This document shows, in pieces, positions 1 through 4,585 of a DNA stretch of 6,458 nt. The DNA comes from Armatimonadota bacterium (GTDB taxonomy: Bacteria > Armatimonadota > Armatimonadia > Armatimonadales > Armatimonadaceae), in assembly GCA_014381035.1 (NCBI GenBank), contig JACMIS010000913.1, positions 1 to 6,458 on the forward strand, in the 5' to 3' direction. A program made the translations under genes and the position numbers. The notes beneath the pieces were generated by a model. The model was not told where the DNA came from. It saw only the letters and a list, made by a program, of their open reading frames with translations, and made no database searches. The number at the start of each line of letters is the position of its first letter. Position 1 is the first letter of the stretch.

Positions 1-1
1 G

Positions 2-340
2 ACTCTGGGCACGGGTGATCCCTTCGACAACGACACCGAACTCGGACTTTACGACGCGTTCGGAAATCTTCTCGCCAGTAGCGATGACGCCTTCGCGACC
101 GGATTCTTAAGCCAGATCGTCACCAGTTCTCTGGTATCCGGTCAAACGTACTATGTTTCCGTAAGCGGATTTAACACCACTTACGCGGGGGGCTTCGGCG
201 TGACCAGCACTTCCGATCTTACCGGCAACTACCAACTCAATATCACGACCACGGTTCCGGAATCCGGGACGGTGGTGTTGCTCAGTATGGGGCTTTGTGC
301 AATCGGGGGTATCGTGATCCGTCGGCGACGCTCTTCTTAG
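2..340 (+). CDS. PEP-CTERM sorting-signal protein, C-terminal part (5' truncated)
   Basis: An open frame runs in from the left edge and gives 112 residues before TAG; the true start lies outside the window. The last 28 residues have the layout of a PEP-CTERM sorting signal: a Val-Pro-Glu box (VPES, residues 85-88), a hydrophobic helix (about 90-106) and a basic tail RRRRSS. Such signals send proteins across the inner membrane for exosortase cleavage and release or attachment at the cell surface. The part before it (residues 6-84) resembles a pre-peptidase C-terminal (PPC)-like beta-sandwich, with DTELGLYDAFGNLLASSDD and the later SGQTYYVSVSGFN. The PPC match is by pattern only. The fourth box residue is Ser where Pro is commonest, a tolerated variation. 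The main functional domain is not visible, so the specific role is unknown. A strong terminator follows 17 bases after the stop. Confidence 0.85.
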   Translation, partial: TLGTGDPFDNDTELGLYDAFGNLLASSDDAFATGFLSQIVTSSLVSGQTYYVSVSGFNTTYAGGFGVTSTSDLTGNYQLNITTTVPESGTVVLLSMGLCAIGGIVIRRRRSS

Positions 341-357
341 CGCGACATCCCTCCAAC

Positions 358-390
358 AAAAGCCGCCCCCATTGAAGTCGGGCGGCTTTT
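358..390 (+). terminator. Rho-independent terminator after the PEP-CTERM gene
   Basis: A perfect 11-bp inverted repeat (AAAAGCCGCCC at 358-368 and GGGCGGCTTTT at 380-390) encloses an 11-nt loop and ends in TTTT. The GC-rich stem core with an A-tract on one side and a T-tract on the other is the classical intrinsic terminator form. The symmetric A/T flanks mean it could also stop transcription arriving from the right. It separates the PEP-CTERM gene from the secreted-protein gene downstream. Confidence 0.9.
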
Positions 391-475
391 GATTCGTTGG
401 CGCGAGTCTGTCGCACTATACACTCGCCGTCAACGTTCTCGGTGGCGGGGCACTCGACATAAAGGGCAACTACCG
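391..475. other. Intergenic stretch with no confident feature
   Basis: Between the terminator and the first downstream ATG I see no convincing sigma70-type promoter. A TATACA at 417-422 is a possible -10 box, but the nearest TTG-type hexamers (TTGATT at 389, TTGGCG at 397) sit at wrong spacings of about 22 and 14 bp. A promoter for the following gene must exist in or near this interval, but I cannot place it. Confidence 0.4.
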
Positions 476-526
476 ATGAAGGTAATCGGCGACGTAGGTG
501 TCTCTATGAGCGGGGAAAACCGATGA
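476..526 (+). CDS. Possible 16-codon leader ORF overlapping the next gene
   Basis: ATG at 476 opens a 16-residue frame, MKVIGDVGVSMSGENR, which stops at TGA 524-526. That stop overlaps the ATG (523-525) of the next gene in an ATGA arrangement typical of translational coupling. An AAGGG at 462-466 lies 9 nt before the ATG and is a reasonable ribosome binding site. The downstream gene has only a weak GCGGGG of its own, so coupling would make sense. The peptide shows no run of regulatory codons and resembles nothing I know. It could equally be chance, as a frame this short carries little evidence. Confidence 0.3.
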   Translation: MKVIGDVGVSMSGENR

Positions 527-1125
527 AGCGATTCGGATCTATATTTGTGGCGATAGTAGTTCTTTTCACCGCTGTAGGCAGAGCCAACGCCATGTGGTTC
601 GCGATACGTCTGGACGAACTGGTGCAACGGTCGGACATGATCGCCCGCGTCCAGGTGGTGGATAATCGCCGCAACCCGACGGTAATCAAGGATTGGACGA
701 AGAACGAGACCGAGAAGAAATACGGCGGGAATATTCGTCTCTTTTATCATTGGGTCGCACGGGCGCGAGTGATTGACCCAATCTATGGCTGTAAACGCGG
801 CGAGACGGTTCTCATCTACCACAACAACGATTCATCTGGTTGCCCCGGCGTTGGGTACGGTACTGGGGAAGATGTAACCGTATTTCTCCTGTATCAAAAC
901 GGGGCTTATAACACGATCAACTGGACGAATGGTAAGCGTAGCTACACAACACCGAAGGCACACCGCGAACTCAAATCCGCGATCCAGACAGAACTACGCA
1001 AGTTAGCCCATCCCGGCAACGCCAAATTACGCGGGAGCGCGTTGCATCTTCAGGAGCGACGGGAATCCGAGGCGGAGCGACTCCGGCTACGGGAGCGGAA
1101 CCGGACCAATAACTTGAGACGGTAG
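523..1125 (+). CDS. Secreted protein of unknown function, 200 aa
   Basis: I do not recognise a named family. The first 23 residues form a clear Sec signal peptide: MKR, a hydrophobic core (about 8-18), then a small-residue site ANA before Met24, so the product should be exported. The mature N-terminus, LDELVQRSDMIARVQVV (30-46), resembles the opening of small exported beta-barrel-like proteins that begin with 'L-x-x-L-v-x-x-S-D-x-I-v-x-x-x-V', but that is pattern memory rather than an assignment. Only two cysteines are present (90 and 107), close enough to form a disulfide outside the cytoplasm. The last 50 residues are strongly charged and Arg/Glu-rich, probably helical. ATG 523 is the only plausible start because no in-frame start precedes it nearby. 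It overlaps the short ORF ending at 526. A 9-bp inverted repeat (1108-1116 with 1136-1144) brackets its stop codon. Confidence 0.75.
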   Translation: MKRFGSIFVAIVVLFTAVGRANAMWFAIRLDELVQRSDMIARVQVVDNRRNPTVIKDWTKNETEKKYGGNIRLFYHWVARARVIDPIYGCKRGETVLIYHNNDSSGCPGVGYGTGEDVTVFLLYQNGAYNTINWTNGKRSYTTPKAHRELKSAIQTELRKLAHPGNAKLRGSALHLQERRESEAERLRLRERNRTNNLRR

Positions 1126-1182
1126 CGGTTGAACGCAAGTTATTCCTGATAGTGCTCGCTGTCCGGCTCGGCGCGCGGGCGA

Positions 1183-1194
1183 TACAATCTTGGT
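1183..1194 (+). promoter_or_regulatory. Candidate -10 box of rarA, suggesting a leaderless transcript
   Basis: TACAAT at 1183-1188 matches the sigma70 -10 consensus at 5 of 6 bases and ends 6 nt before the GTG start at 1195. Transcription usually begins about 7 nt after such a box, which would fall on the start codon itself. No good -35 hexamer is present and no Shine-Dalgarno sequence lies before the GTG. The same geometry occurs before the CoA-binding gene at 3751. Confidence 0.5.
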
Positions 1195-2571
1195 GTGAAC
1201 CTTTTCGAGGATGAACCCCAGATTATTTCCGGCGCACCCACCCCGCCCGCATCCGCGCCGCTGGCGGCGCGGATGCGCCCGCGCACTTTGGACGAGGTGG
1301 CGGGACAGTCGCATCTGTTGGCACCGGGTAAGCCGCTACGCCGCGCTATCGAGCAGGACGATTTGCGCTCCGCTATCTTTTTCGGTCCCCCCGGTTGCGG
1401 CAAATCCACGGTCGCGAGCGTTATTGCCGGTGTGACAAAGGCGTACTTCGAGAGTTTTTCGGCGGTCACGGGTGGCGTCGCCGATGTGCGCAAGATCATC
1501 GAGGCAGCAAAAGAGCGAAAAAAGGCGAATAGCAAGGCGCGTACCCTGCTGTTCGTGGACGAGATTCACCGGTTCAACAAGGCTCAACAGGACGCCTTCC
1601 TGCCACATGTCGAGGACGGGACCGTTATTCTGATCGGAGCGACCACGGAAAACCCCTATTTCGCGATTGTCGCGCCGCTGCTATCCCGCGCCCGCGTGTA
1701 TCCGTTCCAGCCGCTCACGGACGACGAAATCGCCTCCTTGATAGATCGCACCATGGAGGACACGGAGCGCGGCTTGGGGGGTCGCAGTCTGGTCCTGGAG
1801 TCGGACGCACGCGACTATCTCGTCGGGGTTTCGAACGGCGACGCACGCGGCACGCTAAACGCCCTGGAACTCGCGGCGGATTTGGCGTCTTCTCCCACCC
1901 CCGGGTACCCGGGGGTGGGAGCCCAAATAACGCTTGCCATCGCGGAGGAGGCGGTTGGCAAGCGGCGTGTCCAGTACGATAAAACCGGCGACGCGCACTA
2001 TGACACGGTTTCGGCATTTATCAAGAGTATTCGCGGTTCCGCTCCGGACGCTTCTATCTATTATCTGGCGCGGATGCTCGAAGCAGGAGAAGACCCGCGC
2101 TTTATCGCCCGCCGCCTGGTGATTCTGGCGTCGGAAGATGTCGGGAACGCCGATCCTTCCGCGCTCCCCCTCGCCATGGCGGCATTCGACGCGACGGAAA
2201 AGATCGGCTTGCCGGAATGCGCGTTGAATCTATCGCAGGCGACGCTGTATCTGGCGTCCGCGCCGAAGTCGAACGCGTGCACCGTGGCAATCGGTCGCGC
2301 CCGCGAAGATGTGCAGAAGGCACCGTTCAACGGCGTGCCTCCGCCGTTGCGCGATTCGCATTACGGCGGCGCGAAGAAATTGGGATCCGGCGTGAACTAC
2401 CAGTATCCGCATGACTTTCCCGGCAGTTTCGTCCAGCAGGCATACTTACCGGAAGGTCTTCCCGCCAACGGTCGCCCCTATTACGAACCGACCGAGAACG
2501 GCGTCGAGGCAAAAATCAAGACGCGTCTCGAACGGCTATGGGGCGACGGGGAAGAGAAGCAAGAAAAATGA
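1195..2571 (+). CDS. rarA: Replication-associated recombination protein A (RarA/MgsA), AAA+ ATPase
   Basis: RarA is a cytoplasmic clamp-loader-like AAA+ ATPase (yeast Mgs1/human WRNIP1 family) that acts at stalled or gapped replication forks with SSB. The 458 residues have the family layout: the LFEDEP opening, the MRPRTLDEVAGQ block (27-38), Walker A GPPGCGKST (64-72), Walker B LLFVDEIHRF (118-127), sensor 1 GATTEN (148-153), an arginine-bearing GDARGTLNALE (215-225), and the C-terminal tetramerisation region with SIRGSAPDASIYYLARM (278-294), ASEDVGNADP (312-321) and ASAPKSN (354-360). Length is close to E. coli RarA (about 447). GTG 1195 is preferred over ATG 1273 because it restores the conserved N-terminal LFE motif and sits right after a -10 box. 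An oddity is a perfect 30-bp palindrome (1892-1921) encoding about residues 233-243 in the linker between the ATPase and C-terminal parts. The stop overlaps the next ATG (ATGA at 2568-2571). Confidence 0.96.
   Translation: MNLFEDEPQIISGAPTPPASAPLAARMRPRTLDEVAGQSHLLAPGKPLRRAIEQDDLRSAIFFGPPGCGKSTVASVIAGVTKAYFESFSAVTGGVADVRKIIEAAKERKKANSKARTLLFVDEIHRFNKAQQDAFLPHVEDGTVILIGATTENPYFAIVAPLLSRARVYPFQPLTDDEIASLIDRTMEDTERGLGGRSLVLESDARDYLVGVSNGDARGTLNALELAADLASSPTPGYPGVGAQITLAIAEEAVGKRRVQYDKTGDAHYDTVSAFIKSIRGSAPDASIYYLARMLEAGEDPRFIARRLVILASEDVGNADPSALPLAMAAFDATEKIGLPECALNLSQATLYLASAPKSNACTVAIGRAREDVQKAPFNGVPPPLRDSHYGGAKKLGSGVNYQYPHDFPGSFVQQAYLPEGLPANGRPYYEPTENGVEAKIKTRLERLWGDGEEKQEK
1892..1921. repeat. 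Perfect 30-bp GC-rich palindrome inside rarA
   Basis: Bases 1892-1906 and 1907-1921 are exact reverse complements: CTCCCACCCCCGGGT meets ACCCGGGGGTGGGAG with no spacer. It is read in frame as about 11 residues, SPTPGYPGVGA, in the variable stretch just before the C-terminal domain of RarA (QITLAIAEEAVGKR). E. coli RarA has a linker of different sequence here, so the insertion site is tolerant. It could be a dispersed palindromic element that entered the gene without breaking the frame, or a locally evolved hairpin. Other copies in the genome cannot be seen from this window. Confidence 0.9.
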
Positions 2572-3064
2572 AAAACATCATTCGAGCCGGTTTCCTGCTG
2601 GGTATCGTTGCATCGTCGCCGGTCACAGTGGCACCGTCCGGCGCGAACGCCGCCACATTTTATCTGGACGCGAAAACCGGCAACGGCCGGAACGACGGAC
2701 GAACGCCAAAGAAAGCGTGGCAATCGCTGACGGTTGCCACATCAAAGGCAATCTGACCATCGTCACGCAGGATAGCCCGCATAACGAGCCGGGGGAGCGT
2801 TGTTCGTCGCCTACCTACCCAGCTATCAGGGGAAAGACGATCCCTTTCCTTATCTGGGACGGCCAGCGATACTCCTCACTGAACGCATGGCGGACGGCGG
2901 CCGGGCAAGAACCGGTCGCCGTCCAGCCAGGTGCTTTGCAGGGTTCCGCAGTGCCGAGCGTAACCACGTCTGCCTATGCGCTGAAAGATCCCCGCGTAGT
3001 GCCGAAATTCTTCCTGATGAAGTGGCTTGCCCACTCGACAACGCGAGGTTCTCGAGGCGAGTAG
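2568..3064 (+). pseudogene. Decayed right-handed beta-helix / pectate-lyase-like secreted protein
   Basis: ATG 2568 overlaps the rarA stop and opens 62 residues ending at TGA 2754-2756. They comprise a signal peptide (MKNIIRAGFLLGIV to ANA) followed by ATFYLDAKTGNGRNDG and TPKKAWQSL, which is the usual start of secreted right-handed parallel beta-helix proteins (Y-V-D-x-x-x-G-N-D-x-N-D-G-x-x-P-x-x-A-W). A second frame then carries IWDGQRYSSLNAWRTAAGQE (about 2849-2908) and runs to TAG 3062-3064. That motif resembles the late 'F-x-W-x-G-K-x-Y-x-S-L-x-A-W-x-x-x-T-G-Q' segment of the same proteins. Intact members are several hundred residues long, so the middle appears deleted and the frame broken. 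An alternative is an intact 62-residue exported peptide plus unrelated DNA. The two matching ends in order favour a remnant. No function is expected. Confidence 0.5.
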
Positions 3065-3083
3065 CAAACAGGTAATTTTGCGA

Positions 3084-3089
3084 TATAAT
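3084..3089 (+). promoter_or_regulatory. Consensus TATAAT -10 box before the small membrane-protein pair
   Basis: A perfect TATAAT sits 52 nt before ATG 3142 and just after the end of the upstream gene remnant. No TTGACA-like -35 is present at the 16-18 bp spacing (the bases at 3060-3067 read agtagcaa). It would give a leader of about 45 nt containing the strong AAGGAG ribosome binding site. Confidence 0.55.
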
Positions 3090-3128
3090 TCCTGTTACTA
3101 CTTATTCCGCCTAAAAATCTTCATTGGC

Positions 3129-3134
3129 AAGGAG
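3129..3134 (+). promoter_or_regulatory. Strong Shine-Dalgarno AAGGAG fixing the start at 3142
   Basis: AAGGAG ends 7 nt before ATG 3142. It rules out the TTG at 3124, which lies upstream of this site in the same frame. Confidence 0.8.
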
Positions 3135-3141
3135 CGAACTT

Positions 3142-3399
3142 ATGATAGATCGTCGTTTATTTGTTGTTGGCGCGGTAGTTCTTGCCCTAGTCGTCTTATC
3201 ACTCATCGGTCTTCCGCCCAAAGTGCTGTGGCAGAAAATCCAGGAGTTCACCAGTGGCGCGGGTGGCGCGGCGAATGCAACCCTCAAGCAAGCAGATGCT
3301 CGTGGGCAGAAGATTGACGAAGCGAAGCAGATTCTGGATGCCCTACCCGGCGAAAAAAAAGAAACCTGGACCGAGCGTAAAAGGCGTAACCAACCGTAG
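3142..3399 (+). CDS. Small single-pass membrane protein, 85 aa, unknown function
   Basis: I do not recognise the family. After MIDRR, residues 6-25 form one hydrophobic helix (LFVVGAVVLALVVLSLIGLP), which is probably a membrane anchor. A linker with a Gly/Ala-rich stretch (39-46) leads to a polar, probably helical tail (47-68, KQADARGQKIDEAKQILDAL) and a basic Lys/Arg end. The short positive N-terminus and long positive tail leave the topology uncertain. The start is set by AAGGAG 7 nt upstream of the ATG. A run of eight A (3353-3360) lies in frame near the 3' end. The next small membrane gene begins 38 bases after this stop with no terminator between them, so the two are probably cotranscribed from the TATAAT at 3084. 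Confidence 0.75.
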   Translation: MIDRRLFVVGAVVLALVVLSLIGLPPKVLWQKIQEFTSGAGGAANATLKQADARGQKIDEAKQILDALPGEKKETWTERKRRNQP

Positions 3400-3437
3400 C
3401 GCGGCGACGTTATACAGCGCATAGGGTGATGACAACG

Positions 3438-3710
3438 ATGCAATACCGACTTCTTTGGGGATACGCGAACGGTGGCGGCAGCCTGTGGTGGTTTGTCGGG
3501 ATCGCCGTCGGCACGACGTCCGCGCTGGGCTATCCCGCGTTTGTGGAACTCTGGCGTAACATTCTTCTGGTGTGCGCCGTGCTGTGTTGTCTCGCCGCGC
3601 CGGTAGTCGGTGTTCTAGTCACCCGCGTCATACAAAATCATCTGAAACGGGCGAAGCGCAAGTCCAAGCGGCGCGGTCCGGAATACGCGGATTACGCCTA
3701 CATTCTTTAA
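3438..3710 (+). CDS. Small two-pass membrane protein, 90 aa, unknown function
   Basis: I do not recognise the family. The product has two likely transmembrane helices, residues 16-36 (rich in Trp at 17-18) and 41-62, joined by a very short loop, followed by a strongly basic stretch LKRAKRKSKRRG (69-80) and the tyrosine-rich end EYADYAYIL. The positive tail after helix 2 predicts, by the positive-inside rule, that both ends are cytoplasmic. ATG 3438 is chosen because AGGGTGA (3423-3429) lies 8 nt before it. GTG 3426 and ATG 3429 are in-frame alternatives adding four or three residues, but have no ribosome binding site. It probably shares a transcript with the membrane protein just upstream. 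The basic tail may contact nucleic acid or lipid head groups, but nothing shows that directly. Confidence 0.72.
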   Translation: MQYRLLWGYANGGGSLWWFVGIAVGTTSALGYPAFVELWRNILLVCAVLCCLAAPVVGVLVTRVIQNHLKRAKRKSKRRGPEYADYAYIL

Positions 3711-3738
3711 AAGGTGTGGTGAATCGTGTCGTAGTGGG

Positions 3739-3750
3739 TACCATATTCCC
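3739..3750 (+). promoter_or_regulatory. Candidate -10 box of the CoA-binding gene (leaderless geometry)
   Basis: TACCAT at 3739-3744 ends exactly 6 nt before ATG 3751, the same spacing as TACAAT before rarA. No Shine-Dalgarno sequence is visible between 3730 and 3750. It fits a TANNNT box driving a leaderless message. On its own the match is weak; its support is the repeat of the geometry. Confidence 0.4.
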
Positions 3751-4158
3751 ATGAACGAGACCATCGCCGCGATCCTGTCCGCGAAAACCTTTGCCGTCGT
3801 CGGGGCGTCCGCGAACACGGAAAAGTTCGGCTACAAAGTCTGGCACCTGCTCCGTACCTATGGGAAAATTGCCTACGCCGTGAACCCCAACGCCCCGGAG
3901 ATTTTCGGCGAGACGGTTTATCCATCGCTCGCGGACCTGCCACAAACCCCGGAGGTCGTTGTCGCCGTTGTGCCGCCTAAAGCCACGGAAACGCTCCCGG
4001 CACAGCTCGCCGACGCCGGGATTGAATATCTCTGGCTTCAACCCGGCGCGGAAAGCGCGAAGGCGGTCGCGGATGCCGAGGCGAACGGCATCGCGGTTGT
4101 CCACGGCGGACCGTGCATCCTGGTACAGGGCAGAGCAAACTGGAAAATGCCGCGTTAA
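3751..4158 (+). CDS. CoA-binding domain protein (YccU family)
   Basis: This is a stand-alone CoA-binding Rossmann-fold protein of 135 residues, about the length of E. coli YccU. Family hallmarks are visible: FAVVGASANTEKFGYKV (14-30) with the Gly-Ala-Ser nucleotide loop, AYAVNPN (41-47), the central strand VVVAVVPP (69-76), the LWLQPGAES block (94-102) and the closing VVHGGPCILV (116-125) with Cys122. The fold is shared with the CoA-binding domain of succinyl-CoA synthetase alpha. The protein is soluble and cytoplasmic, with no signal or membrane segment. The exact metabolic role is not established for the family. ATG 3751 places the first strand at the usual distance from the N-terminus. The zinc-ribbon gene starts 35 bases after its stop, behind its own possible -10 box. 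Confidence 0.93.
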   Translation: MNETIAAILSAKTFAVVGASANTEKFGYKVWHLLRTYGKIAYAVNPNAPEIFGETVYPSLADLPQTPEVVVAVVPPKATETLPAQLADAGIEYLWLQPGAESAKAVADAEANGIAVVHGGPCILVQGRANWKMPR

Positions 4159-4179
4159 CTCGCCCCCGATCTTTATCAC

Positions 4180-4193
4180 TAGAATACGTTACT
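4180..4193 (+). promoter_or_regulatory. Candidate -10 box of the zinc-ribbon gene
   Basis: TAGAAT at 4180-4185 (5 of 6 to TATAAT) ends 8 nt before ATG 4194. There is no Shine-Dalgarno sequence in the 20 bases before that ATG. This is a third case of a -10-like box abutting a start codon, though 2 nt wider than the other two. Confidence 0.4.
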
Positions 4194-4451
4194 ATGCCCG
4201 GTTGGATTCATACGCATTGCCCGAACTGTAACATGCCTTACGCACGCGCCGCGACGGAGTGTGTTGCGTGCGGACGGACACGCGAACCGATAATCGTACC
4301 GCCGCCGATCGTTGATGCCGCCCGAGCGGAAATGTACCAGAAAAAAGCCCCGCCCCCGGCGTCACGCGTCGGCTCCGATGCCGCCCTGATTGTTACCATC
4401 GCGGTCACGACGGTTCTGGTGATTACCTTCCTGCGCCTGTATTTCCGCTAA
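4194..4451 (+). CDS. Small zinc-ribbon protein with C-terminal membrane anchor, 85 aa
   Basis: Residues 9-26 hold two CxxC knuckles (CPNC at 9-12 and CVAC at 23-26) separated by ten residues, a zinc-ribbon arrangement. A proline-rich linker follows (PPP at 36-38 and 53-55), then a hydrophobic helix 63-80 and a short RLYFR end. A cytoplasmic zinc ribbon held to the membrane by a tail anchor is the simplest reading. Many bacteria encode such small proteins without known function, and I cannot name this one. ATG 4194 is preferred over an upstream start at 4113 because that extension lies over the end of the CoA-binding gene, and because translation from 4194 puts the ribbon at the very N-terminus. 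A weak hairpin (4466-4480) follows the stop. Confidence 0.8.
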   Translation: MPGWIHTHCPNCNMPYARAATECVACGRTREPIIVPPPIVDAARAEMYQKKAPPPASRVGSDAALIVTIAVTTVLVITFLRLYFR

Positions 4452-4481
4452 CATCACTGGCGTGCGGGAGCGATTCTCCCA

Positions 4482-4511
4482 TTGCACCGCGAAGGCGCGT
4501 GCGGCTATAAT
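4482..4511 (+). promoter_or_regulatory. Probable proS promoter (TTGCAC - 18 bp - TATAAT)
   Basis: A perfect TATAAT at 4506-4511 is preceded, at an 18-bp spacing, by TTGCAC (4482-4487), which keeps the TTG of the -35 consensus. Transcription would start near 4518, giving a leader of about 68 nt before the TTG start at 4586. That is too short for a T-box riboswitch, and none of its motifs are seen. Confidence 0.6.
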
Positions 4512-4585
4512 CGGTCTACACTGTTTATCCCTGTCGCCGTCTGTGTGTTTTGACGCCGCCGCCGCGACGAAAGAGAGTTACTTTT

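Noticed and set aside
430..822. 130-codon minus-strand frame opposite the secreted protein
   Set aside because: The plus-strand product has a clean signal peptide; the minus frame has no recognisable domain or ribosome binding site.
3353..3360. A8 run in the small membrane-protein gene as a programmed slippage site
   Set aside because: Only eight A, near the 3' end, and no meaningful alternative frame is joined by slipping; likely an ordinary Lys-rich stretch.
3628..4179. 183-codon open frame on the minus strand across the CoA-binding gene
   Set aside because: It is antisense to a clearly recognised gene, its translation resembles no family, and GC-rich codon use commonly leaves such antisense frames open.
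4466..4480. GGGAG-cgatt-CTCCC hairpin after the zinc-ribbon gene as a terminator
   Set aside because: The stem is only 5 bp and no T-tract follows; it also abuts the proS -35 region. At most a weak structure.
4518..4585. T-box riboswitch in the proS leader
   Set aside because: The leader is about 68 nt, with no conserved T-box sequence and no terminator/antiterminator pair.
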